A DNA stretch of 64,000 nt from Azospirillum brasilense (lineage in GTDB: Bacteria > Pseudomonadota > Alphaproteobacteria > Azospirillales > Azospirillaceae), in assembly GCF_007827795.1 (NCBI RefSeq), contig NZ_VITI01000001.1:620001-684000 (forward strand). The letters are read 5' to 3'. Both the position numbers and the translations under genes were made by a program. Positions 18,465 to 28,552 of the stretch are shown here, piece after piece. Numbering within the stretch: the stretch's first letter is position 1; the number at the start of each line of letters is the position of its first letter. The notes beneath the pieces are model-generated. The model was not told the DNA's origin. It made no database searches and saw only the letters and a list, made by a program, of their open reading frames with translations.

Positions 18465-20873
18465 TCAGCTGCGCAAACTGCCGCCCGTCGCCTTGGCGAC
18501 CGCGGCGACGATCTTCTGGCCGATGGCCTCGATCTCCGGCTCGGTCAGGGTCCGCTCGGTCGGCTGGAGCGTGACGGAGAGGGCGACGGACTTCTTGCCC
18601 TCCTCCAGGTTGGTGCCCTGGTAGACGTCGAAGACGGTCACGTCCCTGACCAGCGCCTTGTCGGCGCCCTTGGCGGCGCGGATCAGCTTGTCGGCCTCCA
18701 CGTCCTTGCCGACGACGAAGGCGAAGTCGCGCTCCAGCGGCTGGAAGGGCGAGAGCTGGACCAGCGGACGCGCCGTGCCGCCCTTCTTCTTGGGCAGCGG
18801 GATGGCGTCCAGGAAGACCTCGAAGCCGACCACCGGCCCCTTGACGCCCAGCGTGCCCAGCACGGTCGGGTGGATCTCGCCGAAGCGGGCCATCACCGTC
18901 GGGCCGAGGCGCAGCACGCCCGAGCGGCCGGGATGGTACCAGCCCGGCGCGTCGGTGGTGACCTGCAGGTTGGTCACCGGCGCGCCAGCGGCCTCCAGCA
19001 CGGCCATCGCGTCGGCCTTGGCGTCATAGGCATCGACGCCGCGGGCCTTCTCCGCCCAGTGGCGCGGCACCGCGTTGCCGGCGCGGATGCCGGCAGCCAC
19101 GATATCCTGCCCGTCCGGTGACGGCTTGCGGAAGGCCGGGCCGACCTCGAACAGGCCGACGTCGGCGTAACCGCGGTCGGCGTTGCGCCCAGCGGCCTGG
19201 ATCAGGTTGCCCAGGATCGACGGGCGCATCACGTCGAGGTCGGCGCTGATCGGGTTGACCAGCGTCAGCCCCTCGCCAACCCCGCCGAACAGCGCGGCCA
19301 CCGGACCGGCCATGAAGGACCAAGTGACGGCTTCGGACAGGCCGCGGACGGCCAGCGTGCGCTTGGTCAGCCCGACGCGGCGCTGTTTGGTGGTCAGGGC
19401 CGGGCGGGTCAGAACGCTGTCGCGCGGCAGCGGGGTCGCCGGGATGGCGTCGAAGCCGTGGATGCGCAGCACCTCCTCCACCAGATCGGCCTCGCCGTGG
19501 ATGTCGGCGCGCCAGGAGGGGGGAACGACGCGCAGGGTGCCGCCAGATTCCCCGGTGGCGTCCTCGCCGACGATCTCGCAGCCCAGATCGATCAGGATTC
19601 GGGTCTGCTCGTCGCGCGGCACCTCGACTCCGCCCAGCGCGGCGACGCGGCCCGGACGCAGCGTCAGGGTGCGGCGCCACTGCGGCTCCTCGCCGGCGAT
19701 CACGAGGTCGGAGGCCTCGCCGCCGCAGATCTCCAGGATCAGGCGGGTGGCCCGCTCCATCCCCGACACGACCGCCGCCGGATCGACGCCGCGCTCCAGC
19801 CGGTAGCGGGCATCCGACTCGATGCCCAGCTTGCGGCCCGTCTGCGCCGTGCGCACGGTGTCGAAGATCGCCGCCTCAAGGAAGACGTTGACCGTCGTCT
19901 CGGTGCAGCCCGACGCCTCGCCGCCGATGATGCCGCCCAGCGCCTCGGCCCGCTCATGATCGGCGATGACCGTCATGCTCGGGTCGAGCGGGTATTCCTT
20001 GCCGTTCAGCGCCGCCAGCGTCTCGCCCTCGCGGGCCATGCGCACGACGATGCCGCCCTTCACCTTGTCGGCGTCGAAGGCGTGCAGCGGGCGCGACAGG
20101 TCGAAGGTGATGAAGTTGGTGATGTCCACCAGCGCCGAGATCGGGCGCAGGCCGATGGCGACCAGCTTGTCGTGCAGCCATTTGGGCGACGGGCCGTTCT
20201 TCACGCCGCGGAAATAGCGGCCGACATACATCGGGCAGGCGTCCGGCGCCTCGATGGTCACGCCGAACGGGCTGGCGAAGGCGCCCTTGACCGGCTCCGC
20301 GGCCAGCGGCCTCAGCCGGCCCAGACCGGCGGCGGCGAGGTCGCGGGCGATGCCGCGCACCCCGGCGCAATCGGCGCGGTCCGGCGTCAGGCTGATATCA
20401 ATGACCGGATCGCCCAACCCCGCATACTCGGCGTAGGCGACGCCGACCGGCGCATCCTCGGGCAGCTCGATGATGCCGTTATGCTCCTCCGACAGCTTCA
20501 GCTCGCGCTCGGAGCACATCATGCCGTTCGACTCGACGCCGCGGATGACGCCCTTCTTCAGCGTGATGTCGGAGCCGGGGATGTAGGCCCCCTCCGGCGC
20601 GAAGACGCCCTTCAAGCCGGCGCGCGCGTTGGGCGCGCCGCAGACGACCTGGAGCTTTTCGGTGCCGGTGTCGACGACCAGGACACGCAGCTTGTCGGCG
20701 TCCGGGTGCTTCTCGGCGGAGACGACGTGGGCGACGCGGAAGGGCTTCAGCTCCTTCGAACGGTCCTCCACCCCTTCGACCTCCAGGCCGAGGGCGGTCA
20801 GCTTCTCCACGATCTGGTCGAGCGTGGCGTCGGTTTCCAGATGGTCCTTCAGCCAGGACAGCGTGAACTTCAT
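18465..20873 (-). CDS. pheT: Phenylalanyl-tRNA synthetase beta subunit
   Basis: An 802-residue beta chain of the alpha2-beta2 enzyme that charges tRNA-Phe. It has the standard start (MKFTLSWLKDHLETDATLDQ). The tRNA-binding OB fold (EKHPDADKLRVLVVDTG, VVCGAPNARAG) is followed by the B3/B4 editing region, B5 and the ferredoxin-like anticodon-binding domain (SPFQPLERDFAFVVGKDVEA) at the C-terminus. The length is normal. It follows pheS with a 13-base gap in the same operon. Confidence 0.98.
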   Translation of the reverse strand: MKFTLSWLKDHLETDATLDQIVEKLTALGLEVEGVEDRSKELKPFRVAHVVSAEKHPDADKLRVLVVDTGTEKLQVVCGAPNARAGLKGVFAPEGAYIPGSDITLKKGVIRGVESNGMMCSERELKLSEEHNGIIELPEDAPVGVAYAEYAGLGDPVIDISLTPDRADCAGVRGIARDLAAAGLGRLRPLAAEPVKGAFASPFGVTIEAPDACPMYVGRYFRGVKNGPSPKWLHDKLVAIGLRPISALVDITNFITFDLSRPLHAFDADKVKGGIVVRMAREGETLAALNGKEYPLDPSMTVIADHERAEALGGIIGGEASGCTETTVNVFLEAAIFDTVRTAQTGRKLGIESDARYRLERGVDPAAVVSGMERATRLILEICGGEASDLVIAGEEPQWRRTLTLRPGRVAALGGVEVPRDEQTRILIDLGCEIVGEDATGESGGTLRVVPPSWRADIHGEADLVEEVLRIHGFDAIPATPLPRDSVLTRPALTTKQRRVGLTKRTLAVRGLSEAVTWSFMAGPVAALFGGVGEGLTLVNPISADLDVMRPSILGNLIQAAGRNADRGYADVGLFEVGPAFRKPSPDGQDIVAAGIRAGNAVPRHWAEKARGVDAYDAKADAMAVLEAAGAPVTNLQVTTDAPGWYHPGRSGVLRLGPTVMARFGEIHPTVLGTLGVKGPVVGFEVFLDAIPLPKKKGGTARPLVQLSPFQPLERDFAFVVGKDVEADKLIRAAKGADKALVRDVTVFDVYQGTNLEEGKKSVALSVTLQPTERTLTEPEIEAIGQKIVAAVAKATGGSLRS

Positions 20874-20886
20874 GGGTCCGGCTCCT

Positions 20887-21954
20887 TTAGCGCGTCAGGC
20901 CCTGGGCCATGCTGGGAACGTCGAGCGGCACGAAGCCGTAGTGCTTCAGCCAGCGGAGGTCGGCTTCGAAGAAGGTGCGCAGGTCGGGGATGCCGTATTT
21001 CAGCATCGCCACGCGCTCGATCCCCATGCCGAAGGCGAAGCCCTGGTACCTAGTGCTGTCGATGCCGCAGGCTTCCAGCACGTTGGGGTGCACCATGCCG
21101 CAGCCCAGGATCTCCAGCCAGTCGCCGTAATTGCCGAGCTTCAGCTCGCCGCCCTTGCGGGAGCAGCCGATGTCCACCTCCGCCGACGGTTCGGTGAAGG
21201 GGAAGAAGCTGGGGCGGAAGCGCAGCGGCAGGTCGTCCACGTCGAAGAAGGCGCGGCAGAACTCGATCAGGCAGCCCTTCAGGTGCCCCATGTGGGTCGC
21301 CTCGTCGATGACCAGCCCCTCGATCTGGTGGAACATCGGGGTGTGGGTCATGTCGTAGTCGGACCGGTAGGTGCGGCCCGGCGCGATGATGCGGATCGGC
21401 GGCTTCTTGTTCAGCATGGTGCGGACCTGCACCGGGCTGGTGTGGGTGCGCAGCAGCATCTTCTTGTCCCCCGCGTCCGGGAGATAGAAGGTGTCGTGCA
21501 TGTCGCGGGCGGGGTGGCCCGGCGGGAAGTTCAGGGCGGTGAAGTTGTGGAAGTCGTCCTCGACGTCCGGCCCCTCGGCGACGCTGAAGCCCATCTCGGC
21601 GAAGATCGCCACCATCTCGTCGATGGTCTGGCTGATCGGGTGGATGCGCCCTTCGGTCTCCGGACGGACCGGCAGGGTGACGTCGATGCGCTCGGCCTGG
21701 AGGCGGGCCTCAAGATGGGCGCGGGCGAGGTCGGCCTTGCGGCTGTCGATGGCGGCGGCGATCTCGTCCTTCAGCGCGTTGAGCTGCTGGCCGCGCTCGC
21801 GCCGTTCGTCGGGCGACAGGCCGCCCAGCTCCTTCATGAAGCCGGTGATGCGCCCCTTCTTGCCGAGCGCGGTGACCCGCACCTCTTCGAGGGCCGCGAG
21901 GTCGCCGGCGGCGTTGACCTGCGACAGGAGTTCGTCTTTCAGCGCATCGAGCAT
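20887..21954 (-). CDS. pheS: Phenylalanyl-tRNA synthetase alpha subunit
   Basis: A 355-residue class II synthetase catalytic chain. The N-terminal coiled coil (residues 1-90) binds tRNA; motif 2 is in [20 protein letters not shown] and [19 protein letters not shown], and motif 3 in [19 protein letters not shown]. The leader between rplT and pheS carries an intrinsic terminator, so read-through into pheST may be controlled. Gene order rpmI-rplT-pheS-pheT matches the arrangement in E. coli and many other bacteria. Confidence 0.98.
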   Translation of the reverse strand: MLDALKDELLSQVNAAGDLAALEEVRVTALGKKGRITGFMKELGGLSPDERRERGQQLNALKDEIAAAIDSRKADLARAHLEARLQAERIDVTLPVRPETEGRIHPISQTIDEMVAIFAEMGFSVAEGPDVEDDFHNFTALNFPPGHPARDMHDTFYLPDAGDKKMLLRTHTSPVQVRTMLNKKPPIRIIAPGRTYRSDYDMTHTPMFHQIEGLVIDEATHMGHLKGCLIEFCRAFFDVDDLPLRFRPSFFPFTEPSAEVDIGCSRKGGELKLGNYGDWLEILGCGMVHPNVLEACGIDSTRYQGFAFGMGIERVAMLKYGIPDLRTFFEADLRWLKHYGFVPLDVPSMAQGLTR

Positions 21955-21991
21955 GTCATTTCCCGCGAGCCATAAGGAAGTGCGAGCGTAA

Positions 21992-22025
21992 AGAAAAAGG
22001 GAGCCGGCCCAGAGGCACGGCTCCC
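21992..22025 (-). terminator. Intrinsic terminator / possible attenuator in the pheS leader
   Basis: Minus-strand stem GGGAGCCG with CGGCTCCC (21999-22025) followed by TTTTTCTTT. It lies between rplT and pheS, about 40 bases before the pheS start. A second, perfectly symmetrical hairpin (GTCCGGCGCCGGAC) lies just before it in the transcript. In enteric bacteria this position holds the pheST attenuator. Confidence 0.8.
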
Positions 22026-22076
22026 TTCTTTCATGTCCGGCGCCGGACCGGGGTTTCCGCTTTCGCGGCGAACCCT

Positions 22077-22448
22077 TTAGGCGGCGGCCTTGGAGGCGAG
22101 AGCGGCCTGGGCCTGATCGACGATGGCCTTGAAGGCCTCCGGCTCACGGGCGGCCAGATCCGACAGGACCTTGCGGTCGATCTCGATGCCGGCCAGCTTG
22201 ATGCCGTTGATGAAGCGCGAGTAGGTCAGGCCGTACTGGCGCACACCGGCGTTGATGCGCTGAATCCACAGGCCGCGGAAATCGCGCTTCTTGTTGCGGC
22301 GATCGCGGTACGCGTATTGAAGGGCCTTTTCGACCTTCTCGATCGCGATGCGGAAGTTCTTGGAATTGCGACCCCGGTAGCCCTTGGCGAGCTTGAGGAT
22401 CTTGCGGTGACGGGCGTGCGTGGTGACGCCGCGCTTAACACGAGCCAT
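22077..22448 (-). CDS. rplT: 50S ribosomal protein L20
   Basis: A 123-residue basic protein starting [20 protein letters not shown] and containing [33 protein letters not shown] and [11 protein letters not shown], all typical of L20, which binds 23S rRNA early in 50S assembly. It follows rpmI by 21 bases. In many bacteria L20 represses its own operon by binding the leader mRNA; no leader structure was worked out here. Confidence 0.98.
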   Translation of the reverse strand: MARVKRGVTTHARHRKILKLAKGYRGRNSKNFRIAIEKVEKALQYAYRDRRNKKRDFRGLWIQRINAGVRQYGLTYSRFINGIKLAGIEIDRKVLSDLAAREPEAFKAIVDQAQAALASKAAA

Positions 22449-22469
22449 GGTTCAGATTCCCTTACGATA

Positions 22470-22670
22470 TCAAGCGTTGCGCAGCCAGTTCTTCAGCACG
22501 ATCTTCTGGTCCGGCTCGGCCAGGGTCATCATGCCGCGCGCATTGCGCTTCATATTCGGGCTCTTCTGCTCCAGGCAGTGGCGCTTGAAGGCCGCCTGGG
22601 CGCGCACCTTACCGGACGCGGTCACCTTGAAGCGCTTCTTGGCGCCGCTCTTCGTCTTCAGCTTGGGCAT
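22470..22670 (-). CDS. rpmI: 50S ribosomal protein L35
   Basis: A 66-residue protein, [20 protein letters not shown] at the start and [20 protein letters not shown] near the end, with the usual L35 length. The start at 22670 is preceded by AAGGATCGAAA. The operon appears to start here: the next gene upstream is an unrelated peptidase rather than infC, so infC-thrS must lie elsewhere. Confidence 0.97.
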   Translation of the reverse strand: MPKLKTKSGAKKRFKVTASGKVRAQAAFKRHCLEQKSPNMKRNARGMMTLAEPDQKIVLKNWLRNA

Positions 22671-22839
22671 TTTCGATCCTTGCGTTGGATGTTCCCGACT
22701 GACGGTTGGGCATGCCCTGGGTCTCGGACCCGGCCTCGCCGCCCGTTGGAGCGCAGGGTTATACGCGCGGCAAGGCCGCAACGCAAGGGGGAGCGAACGC
22801 GGGAGGGGTGGGTGGTCGCGCAGTGAAACCACTCTCCCC

Positions 22840-23790
22840 CTACCGGTACTCCTTGAACCGCTCCGTCGCCTGGACCAGGGCGGCGCGGATGCCCGGCTCC
22901 ATGGCGGAATGGCCGGCGTCGGGCACCACGCGGTAATCGGCCTCCGGCCAGGCGCGGCGCAGCTCGTCGGCGCTGGCGATGGGGCAGACGATGTCGTAGC
23001 GGCCCTGGACGATCGCCCCCGGCAGGTGCCGGATGCGATGCACGTCGCGCAGCAGCTTGTCCTCCGGAGTGAAGCGGTTGGAGCGGAAGTAGTGCGCCTC
23101 GATGCGGGCGAGGCCCAGCGCGTGGGTGTCCTCCGCGCTCGTCGCGATCAGCTCCGGCGAGGGCAGCAGCGAGGAGCAGGAGCCCTCGTACAGGCTCCAC
23201 ACCCGCGCCGCCGCCATGCGGGTCGCGGCGTCGGGCGCGTTGAGCCGCCGCCAATAGGCTTCCAGCAGGTCGCCGCGCTCCTCCTGCGGGATGTGGCCGG
23301 CGAAGGTGGCCCAGGCCTCCGGGAAGATCGTGCGCATGGAGTGGAGGAACCAGTCGATCTCCGTCTTCCGCATCAGGAAGATGCCGCGCAGGATCAGCCC
23401 CAGGCAGCGTTCCGGATGGGTCTGCCCGTAGGCCAGCGCCAGCGTCGATCCCCAGCTTCCGCCGAACAGCAGCCAGCGCTCGATCCCCAGATGGCGGCGC
23501 AGCCGTTCGGCGTCCTCCACCAGCAGCTCGGTCGTGTTGCGGCGCACCTCGCCCAGCGGGGTGGAGCGGCCCGCCCCGCGCTGGTCCATCACGACGATGC
23601 GGTAATGGCCGGGATCGAAGAAGCGCCGGTGCGTCGGCGAGGCGCCCGCCCCCGGCCCCCCGTGCAGGAACAGCACCGGCACGCCGCGCGGGTTGCCCGA
23701 CTGCTCCCAATAGAGCGTGTGGATGTCGTCCACGGGCAGGAAGCCGGTCTGGTAGGGGTCGATGGGCGGGAAAAGCTCGCTGCGGGGCAT
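22840..23790 (-). CDS. pip: Proline iminopeptidase (alpha/beta hydrolase)
   Basis: A 316-residue peptidase of family S33 that removes N-terminal proline. The N-terminus [19 protein letters not shown] and the next conserved block ([20 protein letters not shown]) match bacterial Pip closely. The catalytic triad is seen as Ser112 in GGSWGS, Asp in GRYDIVCP and His in [19 protein letters not shown] is the conserved oxyanion-side loop. Length is normal. It lies upstream of rpmI on the same strand, with 169 bases between them, so a separate promoter for rpmI is likely. Confidence 0.93.
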   Translation of the reverse strand: MPRSELFPPIDPYQTGFLPVDDIHTLYWEQSGNPRGVPVLFLHGGPGAGASPTHRRFFDPGHYRIVVMDQRGAGRSTPLGEVRRNTTELLVEDAERLRRHLGIERWLLFGGSWGSTLALAYGQTHPERCLGLILRGIFLMRKTEIDWFLHSMRTIFPEAWATFAGHIPQEERGDLLEAYWRRLNAPDAATRMAAARVWSLYEGSCSSLLPSPELIATSAEDTHALGLARIEAHYFRSNRFTPEDKLLRDVHRIRHLPGAIVQGRYDIVCPIASADELRRAWPEADYRVVPDAGHSAMEPGIRAALVQATERFKEYR

Positions 23791-23920
23791 GAAGAGGTCC
23801 TGTCAGTCCGGGCCGGGTCGTCCGGCCCACAGAGTAGCCGATCCAGGGAATCCGGCCCAATCATTCCCGACGCCGGTCCACAGGCGAGTGTAGGGCGCCG
23901 GCCCGGCCTCCGCCACCGGC

Positions 23921-24760
23921 TCACTCCCCGTCCTCGTCGGCGGGACGCTCCGGCGGCGGGACTGCGGCGCGCGACGCCGTGGGGGCGGATGGGCCGGGAC
24001 CGTCCAGCCGCTCGATCTGTTCGGGGTGGGTCGCCTCGATCAGCGGGCCGGCGCGCAGGCCCACCCAGCCGCGCACCCGGACGACCCGCCCCTCGTAGGA
24101 CAGCGGGTCGATGCCGGCGGCGACGAAGGCCGGGAAGGCGGCCCGCCCGATGTGCACCGTGACGTCGGTCCGCCAGTCCTCGCCGAAATCCAGATAGGCG
24201 TCGCCGCCCGCCTTGCTCACCCGCAGCACCCGCCCCTCGACAATCTGGAAGCTGTCGCGGTCCCGGCGCAGCGCCTCCGGGTCGGCGGCACGCAAGGCGT
24301 AGGCGCGGGTCCGCCAGATGCCGCGCTCGGCCGCCCGCGCGCCGGCCTCCGCCGCCAGCATCTCGCGGGCCAGGGCGCGGGCGTCGGGCCGGGTGTGCAC
24401 GCGGGCGAGGCCGCGCGCCAGCAGCTCCCCCTGGAGCCACAGCCCGTCGCCGCGCACCAGCTGGGCCAGCAGGCGCCCGTGCCGGTCGGTCCGCGCCTCC
24501 CCCCGCACCGTCAGGCGCTGCCCGACGGCCAGTTCCGTCAGCGCCTGCCGCGCCGCTTCGGCCAGCGGCCAGTGGTCGCCCGGCTCCGCTCCCATGGGCG
24601 GTGCGGCGGGCTCGATGCCGGCCAGACGCAGGCTGCGCCCGTCCTCCAGCAGCAGCGTGGCGCCGTCGGTCACCGCGGCGACGCGCAGCTCCGGCGGCCC
24701 GGCGGTGTTCGCCATCAGCAGCAGGGCGGACAGCATCAGCGAAGGAATGCGGCGCGGCAT
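23921..24760 (-). CDS. Exported SNase-like (staphylococcal nuclease fold) protein
   Basis: A 279-residue protein with an N-terminal signal peptide (IPSLMLSALLLMANTAG). An SNase-type OB fold follows (LRVAAVTDGATLLLEDGRSL, LRLAGIEPAAPP, TDRHGRLLAQLV). In staphylococcal nuclease the catalytic Glu follows the IDAPE loop and a DRYGR motif holds an active-site Arg; here the Glu appears to be replaced (IEPAAPP) while DRHGR is kept, so nuclease activity is uncertain. The C-terminal region (VEGRVLRVSKAGGDAYLDFG, VRVRGWVG) is another OB-like module found in such proteins. The start at 24760 is chosen for the signal peptide. Confidence 0.75.
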   Translation of the reverse strand: MPRRIPSLMLSALLLMANTAGPPELRVAAVTDGATLLLEDGRSLRLAGIEPAAPPMGAEPGDHWPLAEAARQALTELAVGQRLTVRGEARTDRHGRLLAQLVRGDGLWLQGELLARGLARVHTRPDARALAREMLAAEAGARAAERGIWRTRAYALRAADPEALRRDRDSFQIVEGRVLRVSKAGGDAYLDFGEDWRTDVTVHIGRAAFPAFVAAGIDPLSYEGRVVRVRGWVGLRAGPLIEATHPEQIERLDGPGPSAPTASRAAVPPPERPADEDGE

Positions 24761-24920
24761 GGCGGGTGTGGGGATGGAGCGGTGGAACAGGCGGAGCGGA
24801 TGGGGAGTTTGATCTCTACCAGCCCCCTTCCGATATGACGACTCATGACGCCCGAACCGACGCCCGAACGCAAGCCGTCCTCCCCGTTCCCGCCAAAGCA
24901 ACCGTCTTCGGCCGCCTCAA

Positions 24921-25038
24921 CCCTCTCCCCTCTGGGGAGAGGGTGGCCCAAAGGGCCGCTGAGGGGGTTGCGCATGGTGGGAGGTCCGGCAGAAGCGCAA
25001 CCCCCTCACCCTAACCCTCTCCCCAGAGGGGAGAGGGG
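24921..25038. repeat. Paired GC-rich palindromes upstream of the M48 protease
   Basis: Two near-identical 23-bp hairpins (24921-24943 and 25015-25037, arms CCCTCTCCCC / GGGGAGAGGG) flank a further perfect 14-bp inverted pair (TGAGGGGGTTGCGC at 24960-24973 with its complement at 24996-25009). The whole 118-bp unit is an inverted repeat that ends eight bases before the protease start codon. It belongs to a family of such elements in this window. Confidence 0.8.
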
Positions 25039-25045
25039 ATCGCGA

Positions 25046-26482
25046 ATGCTATCATCATACCCACTGCGCCGGATCGCCGCCGCGGGGCTGGCCGTCCTGC
25101 TGCTCACCTCGGCCTGCGCACCGGCCAGCGCCCAGCTCCTCGGCGGCAGCGAGGAGTCGATCGGCGCGCAGGAGCATCCCAAGATCCTCGCCCAGTATGG
25201 CGGTGCCTACCCCGACCAGCGGCTTCAGGCCTACGTCACCGGCATCGGCAACCGGCTGGCCGCCCAGACCGACCGCTCCGGCCCCTGGACCTTTACCGTG
25301 CTGGACAGCGACGTGGTCAACGCCTTCGCCCTGCCCGGCGGCTACGTCTATATCACCCGTGGCCTGCTGGCGCTCGCCAAGGACGAGGCGGAGGTGGCCA
25401 GCGTGCTCGGGCACGAGATCGGCCACGTCATCGCCCACCATGGCCGGGAACGGCAGACCAACCAGACCATCGCCGGGCTGCTCGCCGCCGGCATCGGCCT
25501 CGTGCTGGGCAGCCCGGAGCTGGCGCAGATCGCCAACATCGGCGGCACCGCCCTGCTCGCCCGCTACTCCCGCGGCCAGGAGACGGAGGCCGACCGGCTG
25601 GGCATCGAGTATCTGCACCGCGCCGGCTACGACCCCTTCGCCATGGCGACCTTCCTGGAGACCATGCGCCGCGACACCCAGTATTCCGGCCTACGCTCCG
25701 GCAAGGGCGCCGGGGAGGGCGGCTTCGACTTCTTCGCCACCCACCCGCAGACCGCGTCGCGCGTCGACGAGGCGGCGGCCCTCGCCCGCGAGCTTCCCCG
25801 CGGGGCGCGGCCCGTCGATCCCTACATGGCGGCGATGGACGGGGTAATCTACGGCGACAGCCCTGAGAACGGCTTCGTCCGTGGCCGCAGCTTCGCCCAC
25901 CCGCAGCTGGGCATCGCCTTCGACGTGCCGCAGGGCTTCAGCCTGCTCAACGGGGCGGAGCAGGTGATCGCCAAGGGGCCAAACGGCGGGGCGATCGTGT
26001 TCGACGGCGGCAAGGCGCCGGGCGTGCGCGACCCCGCCGCCTATCTGACCGGCAGCTGGGCGCAGGGGGCGCCGTTGCGGGACCTGCAATCCTTCACCGT
26101 CAACGGCATGCCGGCGGCCACCGCGCTGACCCAGGGCAAGACCGACGCCGGGGCGGTGGACGTGCGGCTGGTCGCCATCCGCGCCGACTCCGGCACGCTC
26201 TACCGCTTCACCTTCCTGGCCCCCGGCGGCGCGCTGTCGCGCTTCGACGCCGATTTCCGCCAGACCGCCGGCAGCTTCCGCCGGCTGACCCGGCAGGAGG
26301 CCGCGTCCTACCAGCCCCGGCGCATCCGCGTGCAGACCGCCCGCCCCGGCGACAGCGTGGAATCCTTTGTGCGCCAGATGCCACGGGAGCCCTACGCGGA
26401 GGAATTGTTCCGGATCATCAACGACCTGCCGCCGGGCGCGCCGATCCAGCCCGGACGCCCGCTGAAGATCATCACCGATTGA
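25046..26482 (+). CDS. M48-family metalloprotease with LysM-like C-terminus
   Basis: A 478-residue exported zinc protease of the Oma1/BepA/LoiP type. The signal sequence (GLAVLLLTSACAPASAQ) may be cleaved at SAQ or, less likely, lipidated at the Cys. HEIGH (residues 123-127) is the HExxH zinc site, with the third ligand in SRGQETEADRLGIEYLHRAG. The middle region (RGRSFAHPQLGIAFDVPQGF onward) and the final LysM-like stretch (RVQTARPGDSVESFVRQMPR) are common in such envelope proteases. A role in outer-membrane protein quality control is inferred. The frame is open 67 codons upstream, but that part is the repeat element. Confidence 0.9.
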   Translation: MLSSYPLRRIAAAGLAVLLLTSACAPASAQLLGGSEESIGAQEHPKILAQYGGAYPDQRLQAYVTGIGNRLAAQTDRSGPWTFTVLDSDVVNAFALPGGYVYITRGLLALAKDEAEVASVLGHEIGHVIAHHGRERQTNQTIAGLLAAGIGLVLGSPELAQIANIGGTALLARYSRGQETEADRLGIEYLHRAGYDPFAMATFLETMRRDTQYSGLRSGKGAGEGGFDFFATHPQTASRVDEAAALARELPRGARPVDPYMAAMDGVIYGDSPENGFVRGRSFAHPQLGIAFDVPQGFSLLNGAEQVIAKGPNGGAIVFDGGKAPGVRDPAAYLTGSWAQGAPLRDLQSFTVNGMPAATALTQGKTDAGAVDVRLVAIRADSGTLYRFTFLAPGGALSRFDADFRQTAGSFRRLTRQEAASYQPRRIRVQTARPGDSVESFVRQMPREPYAEELFRIINDLPPGAPIQPGRPLKIITD

Positions 26483-26572
26483 TGGCGCCCGGTTGATGGC
26501 GGGGTGACCGTTGCGGGACGCGGCGCGATGGCCGATTGCCGATGGCCGCGTGCGTCCTGTAGGCTCCGCGCC

Positions 26573-28543
26573 ATGGCTGACCACCCCACCAAACGGCGTT
26601 TTCCGCGAACCGGCTTGCGCGTCTCCGGGCTGAAGGAGGCCGTGCGCAAAAAGGGTGGTCCGCGCCGGACGCGCGCCCCGGCGCTGGGCCGTCCACGCCT
26701 GCGCCTGCCCATCGCGGCGGTGCTGGTGGCGGGCTTCGGGTCGCTGATGCTGCTGGCGGTGGCCAGCGTGCTCGTGCTCGGCCTCGTCAGCGCCAGCCGC
26801 AACACCTTCGCCCTGCTGAACGACCGCGCCGACCTCGCCCTGTCGGGTGTGGAGGTGCGCATCCGCAACCAGCTCAACCCCGCGCGGGACATGGCCCGTT
26901 TCGTGGCCGGACTGATGGAGCGGGGGGAGCTGGACCCCGCCGATTCCCGCTCGCTCCAGGACACGCTGCGCGGCGCGCTGGCTGGGGCGCCGGACGTCAC
27001 GGGCATCGCCTTCTTCCACCCCGATCGCACCGGCCTGCGCGCCGACCGGCTGGGCAACCAGCTGCACATCGGGCGGGAGGATCTGCGCCACGAGCCGGAG
27101 CTGGGGCCGGAGCTGCGCAACGGCGCCGACCGCACCACCGCCGTCTGGGCCGATCCGCTGTGGTCGAAGGAGGCGGGGACCAGCTTCGTCACCCTGTTCC
27201 AGCCGGTGCGGCGCAACGGCGCCTATCTGGGGCAGGTGGTCGTCGGGGTGTCGCTGGGCGATCTGTCGCGCTTCCTGTCCACGCTCTATGTGGAGCAGGG
27301 TCTGAACGCCTTCGTCCTGTTCGACCGGCAGCATGTGCTGGCCCACCCGTCGCTGGCCGGCATGAAGTTCGATTTCTCCAGCAAGACCGACGGCCCGCCC
27401 CTGCCCCGCATCGATCAGGTGGCCGACCCGGCGCTGGCGGCGCTCTGGCAGACCGGCCAGCCGGTGGACGCCCTGAAGAAGCGGGTGGAGGGCCGGATCG
27501 TCAACGTGCTGGACGAGGATTACCTGTTCCTGATGCGCAGCATGGCCGGCTATGGCCAGCAGGACTGGATCATCGGCATCGGCTTCCGCGCCAACGAGGC
27601 CAGCGCGGAGGTCCGCCGCCTCTACACCACCGGCCTCGCTGGGCTGGGCATCCTGCTGATCTCGGTGGCGGTGGCGCTGATCGTCGGGCGGCGCATCAGC
27701 ACCCAGGTGGCCCGTCTGGCCGAGGCCGCCGACCGCGTCCGGACCTTCGAGTTCCGTGAGATCGCCGAACTGCCCGATTCGCGCCTGCGCGAGCTGGCCC
27801 GCGCCAACAGCGCCTTCAACGCCATGGTCGCCGGCCTGCGCTGGTTCGAGACCTATGTGCCCAAGGCCCTGGTGCTGCGGCTGATGCACCGCCGCGGCGG
27901 CCTGACCAGCTTCCAGTCGGAGGAGCGGGAGGTGACCGTGATGTTCACCGACATCCGCGGCTTCTCCCGCATGGCCGAACATATGGGGGCCGCCGATACC
28001 GCCGCCCTGCTGAACGAGCATTTCACCCTGCTCGCCAACTGCATCGAGGCGGAGGGCGGCACGGTGGACAAGTTCATCGGCGACGCCATCATGGCCTTCT
28101 GGGGCGCGCCGGAGGAACAGCCGGACCACGCCGCCCGCGCGCTGCGCGCCGCCCACGCGATCACCCGCGCGGTGCGCGAGGGCAACCGCCGCCGCGCGGC
28201 GGAGGGGCTGCCGCCGATCCGCGTGCGCATCGGCCTGCATTCCGGGCCGGTGGTGGTCGGGAACATCGGGTCGGTGAGCCGGATCAACTACACGATCGTC
28301 GGCGACACCGTGAACGTCGCCGCCCGCATCGAGGAGCTGGCCTCCGCCCTGCAGGGGGACGAGGAGGTCATCGTGCTTTCGAGCGCCGCCACCGCCTTCC
28401 AGGGCGATGGCGCCGCTCCGCTGGACTGCGTCGGCGACCGGACGCTCCGTGGCCGCACCGGCACGACGGAGGTCTGGCGGGTCACTCTGGATGGCGATGG
28501 CGGGGATGGCGCTGGGGCGGTGCGGGAGGAGGAGAAGGCGTAG
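26573..28543 (+). CDS. Membrane-bound class III adenylate/guanylate cyclase
   Basis: A 656-residue protein. A first membrane segment (IAAVLVAGFGSLMLLAVASV, about residue 47 onward), a periplasmic Cache-like sensor domain of about 270 residues, a second segment (LAGLGILLISVAVALIVG, near residue 350), a HAMP-like linker (RRISTQVARLAEAADRV), and a class III cyclase catalytic domain. In the last, FTDIRGFSRMAE gives the first metal Asp, GDAIMAFWGAPEE the second, and NYTIVGDTVNVAARIEEL the transition-state Asn/Arg helix. It probably makes cAMP in response to an external ligand; the base specificity and ligand are unknown. Confidence 0.9.
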   Translation: MADHPTKRRFPRTGLRVSGLKEAVRKKGGPRRTRAPALGRPRLRLPIAAVLVAGFGSLMLLAVASVLVLGLVSASRNTFALLNDRADLALSGVEVRIRNQLNPARDMARFVAGLMERGELDPADSRSLQDTLRGALAGAPDVTGIAFFHPDRTGLRADRLGNQLHIGREDLRHEPELGPELRNGADRTTAVWADPLWSKEAGTSFVTLFQPVRRNGAYLGQVVVGVSLGDLSRFLSTLYVEQGLNAFVLFDRQHVLAHPSLAGMKFDFSSKTDGPPLPRIDQVADPALAALWQTGQPVDALKKRVEGRIVNVLDEDYLFLMRSMAGYGQQDWIIGIGFRANEASAEVRRLYTTGLAGLGILLISVAVALIVGRRISTQVARLAEAADRVRTFEFREIAELPDSRLRELARANSAFNAMVAGLRWFETYVPKALVLRLMHRRGGLTSFQSEEREVTVMFTDIRGFSRMAEHMGAADTAALLNEHFTLLANCIEAEGGTVDKFIGDAIMAFWGAPEEQPDHAARALRAAHAITRAVREGNRRRAAEGLPPIRVRIGLHSGPVVVGNIGSVSRINYTIVGDTVNVAARIEELASALQGDEEVIVLSSAATAFQGDGAAPLDCVGDRTLRGRTGTTEVWRVTLDGDGGDGAGAVREEEKA

Positions 28544-28552
28544 GCGGGCTTT

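Noticed and set aside
21960-22035. pheM-like leader peptide with three Phe codons before pheS
   Set aside because: The Phe codons are the T tail of the terminator itself, so ribosome stalling there could not shape an upstream antiterminator in the usual way. No clear ribosome-binding site.
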